51,017 bases of DNA from Actinomycetes bacterium (GTDB lineage Bacteria > Actinomycetota > Actinomycetes > JACCUZ01), in contig DATHAP010000004.1 of assembly GCA_035489715.1 (NCBI GenBank), positions 1 to 51,017 of the forward strand, read 5' to 3'. A program made the position numbers and the translations under genes. The notes under the pieces were generated by a model. It saw only the letters and a list, made by a program, of their open reading frames with translations. It was not told the DNA's origin and searched no databases. Below are positions 16,080-33,729 of the stretch, in pieces (within the stretch, counting starts at the first letter, position 1; each line of letters begins with the position of its first letter).

Positions 16080-18627
16080 CCGCGCGCAGGGCCAGCACCG
16101 CCACGTCGTCGCGTGCTGCGGTCGCCGCGAAGTCCGCGACCGCCCGGCCCAGCCGCCGGGCCACCCCGGTGGCATCGAGGTCCGAAGCCCCGGCCAGCAC
16201 CGCCAGGACCCCGTCCTCGCCCAGCATCCGGCCGGTCGTGGAGCTGTCGCGGCGCTCGGTGACCCCGTCGGTGAAGCAGACCAGCGTGTCGCCCGGCCCG
16301 AGCCGGAGGGTGTCGACCACCGTCTCGGCCTTCGCGAAGACGCCGAGCAGGTCGCCGGCCCGCCCCACCGCGGTCGTCGTGCCGTCCACCCGCAGCACGA
16401 CCGGCGCCGGGTGGCCGGCCGACGCGAACCGCACGTCGAGGCTGCCGTCCGGCCGAGGTGTCGCCTCCCCGTAGACGAGCGTCACGAAGCGGGCCCGGCT
16501 GCCCTCGGCGAGGACGGCGTCGTTGAGCTCGGCCAGCACCTGGGGGATGTCGTCGCCGCGGCGGCCGAGCAGCCGCAGCGCGGTCCGGGCCAGCCCGGTG
16601 ACCGCCGCGGCCTCCGGCCCCTTGCCGCAGACGTCTCCGATGGCGAAGGCGAACCGGCCGCCGGCCACGGTGCCGGCGGGGTCCAGGGCGAACACGTCGT
16701 AGAAGTCGCCGCCGACCTCGTTTCCCCGGCCCGAGGCCTCGTAGACGACTCCCACGTCGACGCCGGGCAGCACCGGCAGCTCGGGTGGCAGCAGGCTGCC
16801 CTGCAGGGCCCGGCTGGCCGCGGTCCGCTCGGCATAGAGCAGCGCGTTGTCCAGCGCGAGCGCCGCCCGCGGTGCCAGGTCGCCGAGGAGGTGCATCTCG
16901 CGGGTGGACTCGGGCTGGCCGACGGCGAGCGTGCCGAGCGTGCGCCCGCGCGCCACCAGCGGCGCGACCTGCCCGCCGGCGGCGGCGATCGCGGCGGCCC
17001 CGGCCGTCAGCCCGGCGACCGGCCGCGGGAGCCAGCGCGCCGAGCCGCGGACCGGGGGCTCGGGTGGCAGCACGGCGTCGAGGTATGCCCTCAGGTCGGC
17101 CAGCCGCTCCTCGTCCTCGTGCCAGACGGTCGCGAGCGTGCTCCGACCCGACTCGTCGACGAGGTGCACCGCCGACCAGGGCCCGAGCCGGGGCGTCACC
17201 AGCTGGGCGACGAGGGCCAGCGCCATCTCGGGGTCGAGCGTGCCGGCCAGCAGGTCACCGGCCTCCGCGAGGAAGCCCAGCCAGCCGTGCCGCCGTCGCT
17301 CGATCTCGGTGACCCGGGCGCTCTGAACCGCCAGGGCCACGGCGTCGACCGCCCGCTGCAGGGTGGCGCCCGCCTCGCTGCCGAACGCCGAGGGCTGGTG
17401 CGACGTCACGCCGATCGACCCGATCGAACGGCCTTCCGCGAGCACCGGTACCGCGACCAGCGAGCGCACGCCGGCCGCGCGCAGCCAGCCTTCGGTGCCG
17501 GACCGGAAGTCCGGGTCGGCGTCATAGGTGTCGCCGAGGTCGTCGTGCACCACCGGCATCAGGTCGCGGGCGACCCGGGCCGCGACGCCGTGCGCCGCGC
17601 CGTCGGGCACCAACGGGCCCGGCGGCGGCAGGCCGACGAGCGCCCGGGCCTCGAGCGCGTCGTCGTCACCGGACACCAGCAGCGCGTAGGCGCCGTCGCC
17701 GCCGAGAGCGTCGCGGGCCCACCCCGCCGTACGCTGCAGCAGGGCGCCGAGCTCCAGCCGGACCAGTGACTCGGGCGACAGGGCGAAGGGGCCAGCGGGC
17801 AGCGCGGACGACGCCGGCCCGGTGGGCCGCGAGCCGCCGGGGACGTCGGCCAGCAGCGCCCGCAGGCGGTGGTCGACCAGCACGACGACGGTGCCCGGGA
17901 GCCCGTCGGGGCCGGTGGTGGTGCGCACGTGACGGACCTGGACCCGCCGGGTGCCGCCGTCGGGAAGCAGCACCGGGTAGGACCCCTGCCACCGCGGGGA
18001 CGCCGACGCGGCGACGACGGTCGCCACCTCGTCGGGCTCGCACAGCGACAGCCACCGCCGCCCTACCAGCTCGTCGCCGGACGGCCGCCCGAGCAGGCCG
18101 GCGGCGGCGTCGTCGGCCCAGGACACGACGCCGTGCGGGTCGAGACGCACCGTCCCGACGCCGGCCACCAGGTCCGCGTCCTCGACGGTCGGCGCCCTCG
18201 TGCGGGGCGCGGGCACGGCGCCGACGGGCAGCGCCAGCCGGAACCAGACCCGCTTGCTGGTCGAGGTGTAGTCCACGCCCCACATCTGCGCGAGCGAGGA
18301 GGTCAGGAAGAGCCCACGGCCGCCCTCCAGCTCCTCGTCCACCGTCACCGCCGGTTGTGGAAGCGTCCGTGTCGGGTGGTGGTCGGTGACCGAGACCTCC
18401 ACGGCGTCGCCGAGCAGCTGGGCCGCCACCTCGAAGTCGGTCCCGGCGTGCAGCACCGCGTTGGTCGCGAGCTCGCTGACGAGCAGGGTCGCGTCATCGG
18501 TCAGCTCCTCCGCCGCCCAGCCCGCGAGGGCCGCCGCGACCATCCCGCGCGCCGCCGCGACGGACGGTTCCGCGGGGGGCAGCGTCACGGCGTTCCGTGC
18601 GCTCGCCCCGACGGGAGGAGTGGTCAC
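16054..18627 (-). CDS. SpoIIE-type PP2C phosphatase with RsbW-like ATPase, PAS and GAF domains (857 aa)
   Basis: Multi-domain cytosolic signalling protein. Domains in order: HATPase (about 20-135; N-box [12 protein letters not shown] and the EGGRGLFL box), PAS-like (about 160-270), two GAF-like sensor domains (about 325-465 and 470-620), and a C-terminal PPM/SpoIIE phosphatase (about 635-850) with [45 protein letters not shown] and [11 protein letters not shown], which hold the metal-binding Asp residues. Such proteins control anti-sigma-factor antagonists by partner switching; the ATPase part may add an anti-sigma kinase-like function. GTG 18627 follows a GGGGAAA site. It is divergent from the poly-HAMP kinase across 99 bp and convergent with rnj. 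Confidence 0.9.
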   Translation of the reverse strand: MTTPPVGASARNAVTLPPAEPSVAAARGMVAAALAGWAAEELTDDATLLVSELATNAVLHAGTDFEVAAQLLGDAVEVSVTDHHPTRTLPQPAVTVDEELEGGRGLFLTSSLAQMWGVDYTSTSKRVWFRLALPVGAVPAPRTRAPTVEDADLVAGVGTVRLDPHGVVSWADDAAAGLLGRPSGDELVGRRWLSLCEPDEVATVVAASASPRWQGSYPVLLPDGGTRRVQVRHVRTTTGPDGLPGTVVVLVDHRLRALLADVPGGSRPTGPASSALPAGPFALSPESLVRLELGALLQRTAGWARDALGGDGAYALLVSGDDDALEARALVGLPPPGPLVPDGAAHGVAARVARDLMPVVHDDLGDTYDADPDFRSGTEGWLRAAGVRSLVAVPVLAEGRSIGSIGVTSHQPSAFGSEAGATLQRAVDAVALAVQSARVTEIERRRHGWLGFLAEAGDLLAGTLDPEMALALVAQLVTPRLGPWSAVHLVDESGRSTLATVWHEDEERLADLRAYLDAVLPPEPPVRGSARWLPRPVAGLTAGAAAIAAAGGQVAPLVARGRTLGTLAVGQPESTREMHLLGDLAPRAALALDNALLYAERTAASRALQGSLLPPELPVLPGVDVGVVYEASGRGNEVGGDFYDVFALDPAGTVAGGRFAFAIGDVCGKGPEAAAVTGLARTALRLLGRRGDDIPQVLAELNDAVLAEGSRARFVTLVYGEATPRPDGSLDVRFASAGHPAPVVLRVDGTTTAVGRAGDLLGVFAKAETVVDTLRLGPGDTLVCFTDGVTERRDSSTTGRMLGEDGVLAVLAGASDLDATGVARRLGRAVADFAATAARDDVAVLALRAVRPRPRAG

Positions 18628-18685
18628 GTTTCCCCGCTCGGGTGAGGGACGGGAGCGCACACATGGTGACAGACTTGCGCCGCTT

Positions 18686-18705
18686 CGGGGGCCGCCAGGC
18701 CCCCG
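18686..18705 (+). promoter_or_regulatory. strong hairpin in the phosphatase/kinase divergent region
   Basis: Perfect 8-bp stem CGGGGGCC/GGCCCCCG with a GCCA loop, a short distance upstream of the GGGAGG ribosome site of the kinase and inside the 99-bp divergent region. It could act as an operator or a leader structure. Confidence 0.45.
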
Positions 18706-18726
18706 TCCGGTGCTCCGGGAGGGCCG

Positions 18727-24942
<6,216 letters not shown>

Positions 24943-25776
24943 ATGCCCGGGCGAGCCGAGTCGGAGCGGGAGGCCGTGGAGATCGCCCTGCTCCTCGAGG
25001 GCGTGTACCAGCACTACGGCTTCGACTTCCGGCAGTACGCCAAGGCGTCGCTGCGCCGGCGCCTGTGGCGCCGGGTGCACGCGGAGGGGCTGCAGACCAT
25101 CAGCGGACTGCAGGAGCGGGTGCTGCACGACCGGTCGGCCATGGAGCGGCTGCTGCTCGACCTGTCCATCAACGTCACGTCGATGTTCCGCGACCCGGGG
25201 TTCTTCGCCTCGTTCCGGCAGCACGTGGTGCCCTCGCTGCGGACCTATCCCTTCCTGCGGATCTGGAACGCCGGCTGCTCGACCGGCGAGGAGACGTACT
25301 CGCTGGCGATCCTGCTGCGCGAGGTCGGGCTCTACGACCGGTCCCGCATCTACGCGACCGACATCAACGAGGCGGTCCTCGTCTCCGCCGCGGAGGGCAT
25401 CTACCCGGTCGCGAAGATGCAGGAGTTCACCGAGAACTACCTCGCAGCCGGCGGGTCGCGGTCGTTCTCGGACTACTACCGGGCGGCGTACGGGCGGGCC
25501 CAGCTCGACCGCTCGCTCTCGGACAACATCGTCTTCGCCGCCCACAACCTGGTGTCCGACCGCTCCTTCAACGAGTTCCACGTCGTCGTCTGCCGCAACG
25601 TGCTCATCTACTTCGACCGGACCCTGCAGGAGCACGTGCACCGGCTGTTCCTCGACAGCCTGGTGCCCTTCGGCGTGCTGGCGCTGGGCCGGAAGGAGAC
25701 GCTCGCGCACAGCGGGGCGGCGGAGCGCTTCGACGTCGTCGATGACCTCGAGCGCATCTACCGGAAGCGCCCGTGA
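24943..25776 (+). CDS. cheR: CheR-type protein-glutamate methyltransferase (277 aa)
   Basis: S-adenosylmethionine-dependent methylation of glutamates in a coiled-coil signalling protein. The N-terminal helical domain has the family's NVTSMFRDPGFF; the SAM site is NAGCSTGEETYSLA; ATDINEAVL and VVVCRNVLIYFD complete the CheR core. No TPR or pentapeptide-binding tail is present. The ATG follows the kinase TAG with no spacer, and its TGA overlaps the next GTG by 4 bp. With no chemoreceptor gene here, the poly-HAMP kinase is the natural substrate candidate (inference). Confidence 0.93.
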   Translation: MPGRAESEREAVEIALLLEGVYQHYGFDFRQYAKASLRRRLWRRVHAEGLQTISGLQERVLHDRSAMERLLLDLSINVTSMFRDPGFFASFRQHVVPSLRTYPFLRIWNAGCSTGEETYSLAILLREVGLYDRSRIYATDINEAVLVSAAEGIYPVAKMQEFTENYLAAGGSRSFSDYYRAAYGRAQLDRSLSDNIVFAAHNLVSDRSFNEFHVVVCRNVLIYFDRTLQEHVHRLFLDSLVPFGVLALGRKETLAHSGAAERFDVVDDLERIYRKRP

Positions 25777-26357
25777 CGACCTCCGCCCCGGTCCGCCTGG
25801 TGGTGGTGGGCGGCTCGTGGGGCGGGGCGGCCGCCGCCACCGCGTTGCTGCGCGCGCTGCCCGTGCCTCTGCCGGTGCCGGTGCTGCTCGTCCTGCACCG
25901 CTCCCGCAGCTCGGAGGCCGCGGTGCTCGAGCGGGTGCTGGAGCGCGACACCGGTCACCCGGTGCGCGAGGTCGGCGACAAGGACGAGCTGGGCGCGGGC
26001 ACCGTGCACCTCGCGCCGCCCGACTACCATGTGCTCGTCGAAGGAGGCTCCGTGTCACTGTCGGTGGAGGAGCACGTCAATCACAGCCGCCCGTCGGTGG
26101 ACCTGGCCTTCGAGTCCGCGGCCGACGAGCACGGGGCGGCGCTCGTGGCCGTCCTCCTGTCCGGTCTCGGCCGGGACGGCGCTCGCGGCATCGCCGCGGT
26201 GCACCGGGCGGGCGGACGCACCCTGGTCCAGGACCCCGCCGACGCGGGGCGCGCCGACATGCCGGACGCCGCGATAGCGACCGGGGCGGTCGACGAGGTG
26301 GCGCCGGTCTCCGAGCTGGGGCCGCGCGTCGCAGCCCTCGTCGGGCCGACGTCGTGA
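25773..26357 (+). CDS. cheB: CheB-type methylesterase catalytic domain, no receiver (194 aa)
   Basis: Removes methyl groups (or deamidates Gln) on receptor-type helices. Only the C-terminal catalytic domain of classic CheB is present. The triad appears as Ser in VGGSWGG, His in VLHRS and Asp in SGLGRDGARG; APPDYHVLVE and HVNHSRPSVDLAFES are further family segments. The missing N-terminal receiver means that its activity is not set by phosphorylation in cis. It is embedded by GTGA overlaps between cheR and the receiver gene. It antagonises the adjacent CheR. Confidence 0.9.
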   Translation: MTTSAPVRLVVVGGSWGGAAAATALLRALPVPLPVPVLLVLHRSRSSEAAVLERVLERDTGHPVREVGDKDELGAGTVHLAPPDYHVLVEGGSVSLSVEEHVNHSRPSVDLAFESAADEHGAALVAVLLSGLGRDGARGIAAVHRAGGRTLVQDPADAGRADMPDAAIATGAVDEVAPVSELGPRVAALVGPTS

Positions 26358-26989
26358 CCGCTGCCGGCGCCGCGCGGGCCAACATCCTCCTGGTCGACGA
26401 CCGGCCGGAGAACCTCCTCGCGCTCGAGGCGATCCTGTCATCGCTCGACCAGACCCTGGTGCGCGCCACCTCCGGGGAGGAGGCGCTCAAGGCACTGCTG
26501 GGCGACGACTACGCGGTGATCCTGCTCGACGTGCAGATGCCGGGCATGGACGGCTTCGAGACGGCGTCGCACATCAAGCGCCGCGAACGGACCCGTGACA
26601 TCCCGATCATCTTCCTGACCGCGATCAACCGGGAGCCCCAGCACGCGTTCCGCGGCTACTCGGCCGGAGCCGTCGACTACCTGGCCAAGCCGTTCGACCC
26701 CTGGGTGCTGCGGGCCAAGGTGTCGGTCTTCGTCGAGCTCTACCTGAAGAACCGGCAGCTGCGCGAGCAGGCCGAGATGCTGCGCAGCCAGCTCGACGAC
26801 CCGTCGCGAGACGCGCTGCGCCGCGACCTCGCCGACCGGCTGCACGCGGTCGAGGACCAGGTCGAGCTGCTCACCCTGCAGGCCAAGGTCACCATCGACC
26901 CCACGGTCCCCGACCAGGTGGTCGAGCTGGCCCAGCGGGTGGCCCGTCTGCGCGAGGGCGTCGAGGCGCTGCGTCCCCGCGACCTCTGA
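26354..26989 (+). CDS. receiver protein with C-terminal coiled coil (211 aa)
   Basis: Response regulator without a DNA-binding output. The receiver (about 10-128) has ILLVDDRPENLL (acidic pair), ILLDVQMPGMDGFE (phospho-Asp), IIFLTA (Thr) and DYLAKPFDP (Lys). Residues about 135-205 are heptad-like and charged, so probably a coiled coil that binds a partner. GTG overlaps the cheB TGA by 4 bp. It is the last gene of the kinase-cheR-cheB unit and may shuttle phosphoryl groups from the hybrid kinase or gate the divergent phosphatase. Confidence 0.92.
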   Translation: MTAAGAARANILLVDDRPENLLALEAILSSLDQTLVRATSGEEALKALLGDDYAVILLDVQMPGMDGFETASHIKRRERTRDIPIIFLTAINREPQHAFRGYSAGAVDYLAKPFDPWVLRAKVSVFVELYLKNRQLREQAEMLRSQLDDPSRDALRRDLADRLHAVEDQVELLTLQAKVTIDPTVPDQVVELAQRVARLREGVEALRPRDL

Positions 26990-26994
26990 CTTCT

Positions 26995-27008
26995 CGTCCG
27001 GCGGGACG
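26995..27008 (+). terminator. short hairpin after the signalling operon
   Basis: CGTCC/GGACG stem with a GGCG loop beginning 6 nt after the receiver stop. The stem is only 5 bp, and there is no U-tract. Confidence 0.25.
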
Positions 27009-27125
27009 GCCCGGGCGATCCGCCGCCGCCGTACGGCCTCCACCCGACTGCTGCTGGCCTCGCACAGTCCGGCGACTCGACGGCGTGTTGCCGCTGTGAC
27101 AGCTGGTGCCGGCGTGACTGACGGG

Positions 27126-27131
27126 TAGCCT
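27126..27131 (+). promoter_or_regulatory. -10 box (TAGCCT) of ftsK, probable leaderless start
   Basis: TANNNT hexamer 6 nt before ATG 27138; no Shine-Dalgarno between. No -35 at normal spacing is evident. Confidence 0.45.
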
Positions 27132-27137
27132 CGCGGC

Positions 27138-29687
<2,550 letters not shown>

Positions 29688-29712
29688 GCGGGGTCATCCG
29701 GACGGCGCAGCA

Positions 29713-29753
29713 TGATCACTCAGGGTGAGGGCGTGGCTGGTCGACAGTGATCA
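29713..29753. promoter_or_regulatory. inverted repeat between ftsK and the RodZ-like gene
   Basis: TGATCACT (29713-29720) and AGTGATCA (29746-29753) form a perfect 8-bp inverted repeat with a 25-nt spacer. A -10-like TAGACT follows at 29761-29766. It may be an operator or a stem-loop in the leader of the next gene. Confidence 0.4.
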
Positions 29754-29841
29754 GGGCCCCTAGACTGAGGGCTCTTCCTGTGCTCGTCAGCCGGTCTCCT
29801 GCCGCGGAACCGGGGCGGGTCGCGGACCGGGAGGAGAGCGC

Positions 29842-30597
29842 GTGTCGATCGGCCAGACCCTCGCCTCGGCGCGGGAGAAGGCAGGCCTGACCGTCGAGCA
29901 GGTCGCTGCAGCGACCCGCATCCGGCGGACCCTGGTGATGGACATCGAGCGCGACGACTTCGCCTCCAGCGGCGGCGACTTCTACGCCCGCGGGCACATC
30001 CGGACGATCGCCCAGAAGGTCGGGACCGACCCGACGCCCCTGCTCGCGGAGTTCGACGCCGCCCGCCCCGAGGCCGCTCCGCCGCGGGCGACCGACGTGT
30101 TCGAGTCCGAGACCGCGGCCAGACCCGAGCGCCGTGGTCCCAACTGGACCGCGGCGATGGCCCTGGCCGTCGCGGTAGTCCTGGTGTACGGCGTCGTCCA
30201 GGTCGTGACGAGGGACTCGACGACGCCCACCGACGGCCTCTCGGGGCCCGGCGGCGGCGCGACGACCACCTCAGCGCCCGCGAAGACCTCCTCGAGCCCG
30301 ACGCCGACCGGCGACGGCAGCGCCGTCGCGCAGGCGCCACGCACCAAGGTCACCGTCGTGGTGCGGGCGCGGGACACCAGCTGGGTGCAGGCCACCACCG
30401 CGAGCGGCGAGGAGCTCTTCCAGGGGCTGCTCGAGGACGAGAGCCGCACCTTCACCGACCGCCAGCGGGTCAACCTGGTGATCGGCAACGCCGGCGCCGT
30501 CACGCTCACGGTCAACGGCACGTCCATCGGGTCGCCCGGCCCGCCGGGTGCGGTCGCCCGGGTGCACTTCACCCCGCAGGACCCCGCGGCCGGCTGA
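29842..30597 (+). CDS. RodZ-like helix-turn-helix membrane protein (251 aa)
   Basis: Cell-shape or envelope-associated protein of the RodZ architecture: N-terminal HTH_25-type domain (SIGQTLASAREKAGLTVEQV, DFYARGHIRTIAQ), one membrane span at about 105-123, a Thr/Ser/Pro/Gly-rich linker, and a C-terminal DUF4115-like beta domain (about 165-245; RARDTSWVQATTASGEELFQ). The GTG start is preceded by GGGAGGA. Its position after ftsK is conserved in actinobacteria. RodZ in rods links MreB to the wall machinery; no MreB gene is in this window, so the partner here is unknown. Confidence 0.85.
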   Translation: MSIGQTLASAREKAGLTVEQVAAATRIRRTLVMDIERDDFASSGGDFYARGHIRTIAQKVGTDPTPLLAEFDAARPEAAPPRATDVFESETAARPERRGPNWTAAMALAVAVVLVYGVVQVVTRDSTTPTDGLSGPGGGATTTSAPAKTSSSPTPTGDGSAVAQAPRTKVTVVVRARDTSWVQATTASGEELFQGLLEDESRTFTDRQRVNLVIGNAGAVTLTVNGTSIGSPGPPGAVARVHFTPQDPAAG

Positions 30598-30646
30598 GCA
30601 GGGGCAGCACGAGCGTACGAGAGGCCGACCGGCCGTCCCGGGCAAC

Positions 30647-30652
30647 TAGGCT
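30647..30652 (+). promoter_or_regulatory. -10 box (TAGGCT) of rimO, probable leaderless start
   Basis: TANNNT hexamer 6 nt before ATG 30659; no Shine-Dalgarno is present. Confidence 0.5.
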
Positions 30653-30658
30653 CTGCCC

Positions 30659-32062
30659 ATGTCCCACGCCCGCCGGCGCGTGGCGCTGGTCACCCTCGGG
30701 TGCGGGCGCAACGACGTCGACTCCGACGAGCTGGCCGGGCGCCTCGCGGCGGACGGCTGGGACCTGGTCGCCGACGCCACCGACGCGGACGTCGCGGTGG
30801 TCAACACCTGCGGCTTCGTCGAGGCGGCCAAGAAGGACTCCATCGACACGGTGCTCTCCCTCGCCGACCTCAAGGGGGACCTCCAGGAGAGGGGCCGCAC
30901 CCAGGCGGTGGTGGCCGTCGGGTGCCTCGCCGAGCGGTACGGCCGCCAGCTGGCCGAGTCGCTGCCCGAGGCGGACGCCGTGCTCGGCTTCGACGACTAC
31001 CCGGAGATCTCCGCGCGGCTGCAGTCGGTCCTGGCCGGCGAGCCCCACGTCCCCCACGCGCCGCAGGACCGGCGGCGGCTGCTGCCGGTCACCCCCGTCG
31101 ACCGCGCGGCCGTCGACGCCCCGCCGGTGCCACGAGTGCGCACGACCGGCGGCCCGGTCGCCGCACTCAAGCTCGCGTCCGGCTGCGACCGGCGGTGCAG
31201 CTTCTGCGCCATCCCGACCTTCCGCGGCTCCTTCGTGTCGCGCCGCCCGTCCGACGTGCTGGCCGAGGCACACTGGCTGGCGCAGGACGGGGTCCGCGAG
31301 CTGGTGCTCGTGAGCGAGAACTCGACGTCGTACGGCAAGGACCTCGGCGACCTGCGTCTCCTCGAGGCACTGCTCCCCGAGCTGGCCGCCGTCGACGGGG
31401 TCCTTCGGGTGCGGGTCAGCTACCTGCAGCCGGCCGAGATGCGGCCCGGGCTGCTCGAGGTGATCGCGTCGACGCCGGGCGTGGCGCCGTACTTCGACCT
31501 GTCGTTCCAGCACTCCAGCGCCGCCGTCCTGCGACGCATGCGCCGCTTCGGCGACACCGAGCGCTTCCTCCACCTGGTCGAGCGGATCCGCGCAGCGGCA
31601 CCGGAGGCGGGCATTCGCTCCAACGTGATCGTCGGCTTCCCCGGCGAGACCGACGACGACCTTGCCGAGCTCGAGACGTTCCTCACCGGGGCGCGGCTCG
31701 ACGCGGTCGGCGTGTTCGGCTACAGCGACGAGGACGGCACCGAGGCTGTCGGGCTGGACGGGCACCACGAGGACGACGTCGTGCGCGAGCGGGTCGAGCG
31801 GGTCAGCCGACTGGCCGACGAGCTGGTCGCGCAGCGGGCGGAGGAGAGGGCCGGCGAGGCGCTCGACGTCCTGGTCGAGTCACTGGACCCCGTCGGCGGC
31901 GTCGCCGAAGGCCGGGCCGCGCACCAGGCACCCGAGGTCGACGGCTCCACCACGGTGCGCGGTCTCGAGGTCCTGCCCCGCATGCCGCGCGTCGGCGACC
32001 TGGTGCGCGCCAAGGTCGTGGGGTCCGACGGCGCCGACCTGCTGGCGGAGGTGCTCGCGTGA
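30659..32062 (+). CDS. rimO: ribosomal protein uS12 methylthiotransferase RimO (467 aa)
   Basis: Radical-SAM enzyme that methylthiolates the conserved Asp of ribosomal protein S12. The UPF0004 N-terminal domain has [22 protein letters not shown] and VGCLAERYG (three Cys for the auxiliary cluster). The radical-SAM domain has [17 protein letters not shown] (CxxxCxxC). [13 protein letters not shown] is typical, and a TRAM domain closes the protein (about 400-467). ATG at a leaderless promoter; the stop overlaps pgsA by 4 bp. Confidence 0.96.
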   Translation: MSHARRRVALVTLGCGRNDVDSDELAGRLAADGWDLVADATDADVAVVNTCGFVEAAKKDSIDTVLSLADLKGDLQERGRTQAVVAVGCLAERYGRQLAESLPEADAVLGFDDYPEISARLQSVLAGEPHVPHAPQDRRRLLPVTPVDRAAVDAPPVPRVRTTGGPVAALKLASGCDRRCSFCAIPTFRGSFVSRRPSDVLAEAHWLAQDGVRELVLVSENSTSYGKDLGDLRLLEALLPELAAVDGVLRVRVSYLQPAEMRPGLLEVIASTPGVAPYFDLSFQHSSAAVLRRMRRFGDTERFLHLVERIRAAAPEAGIRSNVIVGFPGETDDDLAELETFLTGARLDAVGVFGYSDEDGTEAVGLDGHHEDDVVRERVERVSRLADELVAQRAEERAGEALDVLVESLDPVGGVAEGRAAHQAPEVDGSTTVRGLEVLPRMPRVGDLVRAKVVGSDGADLLAEVLA

Positions 32063-32673
32063 CGGCGCCGGTGCCGGCCGCCGCGAGCAGCTGGAACGTC
32101 GCCAACGCCCTCACCGTGCTGCGGCTGGTGCTGGTGCCGGTCTTCCTGGTCGCGCTGTTCCAGGACGGCGGTGACTCGGCGGCCTGGCGGGTGGGCGCGT
32201 TCGTCGCGTTCGCGGTCGCGTCGGTGACCGACCGGATCGACGGTGAGCTGGCCCGGCGGCACAACCTGGTCACCGACTTCGGCAAGATCGCCGACCCGAT
32301 CGCCGACAAGGCGCTGACCGGCGCCGGCCTGATCGGGCTGTCTGTCCTCGGCGAGCTGCCGTGGTGGGTGACCGCCGTCATCCTGGTCCGCGAGGTCGGC
32401 GTGACGGCGCTGCGGCTCGTCGTCATCCGGCACGGCGTGATGCCGGCCAGTCGGGGCGGCAAGGTCAAGACGATGTTGCAGAGCCTGGCGATCGGTCTGC
32501 TGGTGCTGCCCACCACCGGCTGGCTCGAGGACGTGGCGCTGCTCGTCATGGCGGTCGCCGTCCTCGTCACGGTCGTCACCGGGGTCGACTACGTCCTGCG
32601 CGCCCTCCGGCTGCGCCGCACCAGTGCCCGCACGACGGCGCGCAACGAGGCCCGGCGGGCCAGCAGGGCATGA
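32059..32673 (+). CDS. pgsA: CDP-diacylglycerol-glycerol-3-phosphate 3-phosphatidyltransferase (204 aa)
   Basis: Integral membrane enzyme making phosphatidylglycerol phosphate for PG and cardiolipin. The CDP-alcohol phosphotransferase motif is complete: [11 protein letters not shown] followed by [10 protein letters not shown] (D-x2-D-G-x2-A-R-x8-G-x3-D-x3-D). There are about five to six membrane spans and an Arg-rich C-terminal tail. The N-terminus [17 protein letters not shown] is typical. GTG overlaps the rimO stop, and the TGA overlaps cinA ATG, giving a tightly coupled rimO-pgsA-cinA run. Confidence 0.95.
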   Translation: MTAPVPAAASSWNVANALTVLRLVLVPVFLVALFQDGGDSAAWRVGAFVAFAVASVTDRIDGELARRHNLVTDFGKIADPIADKALTGAGLIGLSVLGELPWWVTAVILVREVGVTALRLVVIRHGVMPASRGGKVKTMLQSLAIGLLVLPTTGWLEDVALLVMAVAVLVTVVTGVDYVLRALRLRRTSARTTARNEARRASRA

Positions 32674-33191
32674 CGGAGCCGACCGCACACGGCCTCGACG
32701 GGGCGCGACGGCTGCACGAGCTGCTGCTCGCCCGGGGCGAGACCCTGGCGGTGGCCGAGTCCCTCACCGGCGGAGCGCTGGGCGCGGCCCTGACGTCGGT
32801 GCCGGGCGTCTCGGCGACGTTCCGCGGCGGCGTGGTGGCCTATGCGACCGACCTCAAGGCGGCGCTGCTCGGCGTCGACGCCGGCCTGCTGGCCGAGCGG
32901 GGGCCGGTCGATCCCGACGTCGCCGCCGCCATGGCCACGGGGGCACGGGCCCGGCTCGGGGCGACGTACGGCCTGGCCACCACCGGAGTCGCCGGACCCG
33001 ACCCCCAGGCCGGCCACCCGCCGGGCGAGGTGCACCTGGCCGTCGCCGGCCCCGGCGGCACCCGGCACGAGCGGCTGCAACTGGTCGGCGACCGGGCGGC
33101 GGTGCGGGCGGCCACGGTGCGCCGTGCGCTGCTGCTGGCCGCCGAGGCGGTCAGTGGGGAAGCCGGGGAAGCCGGGGAAGCAGACGACTGA
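32670..33191 (+). CDS. cinA: CinA C-terminal family NMN deamidase-like protein (173 aa)
   Basis: Stand-alone CinA C-terminal domain (PncC-like), which in other bacteria deamidates nicotinamide mononucleotide in NAD recycling. Signatures: TLAVAESLTGGALGAALTSV, GGVVAYATDLKAALLGV, and ATTGVAGPDPQAGHPPGEVH. There is no N-terminal MoaB-like domain. The C-terminus ends in a GEAGEAGEA tract encoded by three 9-bp repeats. ATG overlaps the pgsA stop (ATGA). Confidence 0.92.
   Translation: MTEPTAHGLDGARRLHELLLARGETLAVAESLTGGALGAALTSVPGVSATFRGGVVAYATDLKAALLGVDAGLLAERGPVDPDVAAAMATGARARLGATYGLATTGVAGPDPQAGHPPGEVHLAVAGPGGTRHERLQLVGDRAAVRAATVRRALLLAAEAVSGEAGEAGEADD
33156..33182 (+). repeat. three 9-bp tandem repeats at the cinA 3' end
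   Basis: GGGGAAGCC, GGGGAAGCC, GGGGAAGCA, encoding GEA units in frame just before the cinA stop. Confidence 0.93.
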
Positions 33192-33285
33192 TTACAGAGT
33201 TACAGTGGGTCGCAGCCCCCGATGTCCGCTCCGGCGGGTACGGTGGCGACCTGATCGAGAAGGCCGGTCCTGAGGGAGGTGCCCC

Positions 33286-33624
33286 ATGGTGCTGCTCCGC
33301 CGACTGCTCGGCGACGTCCTGCGGGAGCGCCGCCGGGAGCAGGGCCGCACCCTGCGCGAGGTGAGCGCATCCGCCCGGGTCTCCCTGGGCTACCTCTCCG
33401 AGGTCGAGCGCGGCCAGAAGGAAGCCTCCTCCGAGCTGCTCGGCTCGATCTGCGAGGCCCTCGACGTGCCGCTGTCGACCGTGCTGCGCGACGTGAGCGA
33501 CCACCTCGCCCTCGTCGAGCAGGTCGACGGCATCGCGGCCGGGTCCGCGCCGGCGCCCGAGCCGGTCCCGCTGCCGGCCCCGGCTGCCGACGGCCCGCTG
33601 CACGTCACCAACGTCGCCGCCTAG
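33286..33624 (+). CDS. clgR: ClgR-type XRE transcriptional regulator (112 aa)
   Basis: Activator of clp protease and other proteostasis genes in actinobacteria. A Cro/C1 helix-turn-helix at about 12-65 has [37 protein letters not shown] and [10 protein letters not shown]. The Ala/Pro-rich tail ends VAA; in Streptomyces and relatives C-terminal Ala residues target ClgR to ClpP, so feedback degradation is likely. Start is ATG with GGGAGGTG seven nt or less upstream. The preceding 94 bp hold a -10-like TACGGT and allow separate transcription from cinA. A strong hairpin follows. Confidence 0.92.
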   Translation: MVLLRRLLGDVLRERRREQGRTLREVSASARVSLGYLSEVERGQKEASSELLGSICEALDVPLSTVLRDVSDHLALVEQVDGIAAGSAPAPEPVPLPAPAADGPLHVTNVAA

Positions 33625-33670
33625 CGCGGGTTTGCGCCTGCCTCAGCATCGGGTAGGGACTCTCAGTCGC

Positions 33671-33711
33671 ACGCCCGTCCTCCCCACGTCAACGGGGGGT
33701 TGGACGGGCGT
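33671..33711. terminator. bidirectional terminator between clgR and nei
   Basis: ACGCCCGTCC (33671-33680) pairs perfectly with GGACGGGCGT (33702-33711); an inner CCCC/GGGG pair extends the stem. It lies between two convergent genes. Confidence 0.8.
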
Positions 33712-33729
33712 TCGGCATTCTCGGTCCGC

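Noticed and set aside
27096-27119. GTGACA/GTGACT as -35 boxes for ftsK
   Set aside because: Spacing to the TAGCCT box (24 and 6 bp) is outside the normal range.
33192-33285. ClgR self-binding box upstream of clgR
   Set aside because: A CGCTCCGGCG stretch resembles the known box, but the spacing between half-sites is one base short; not supported.
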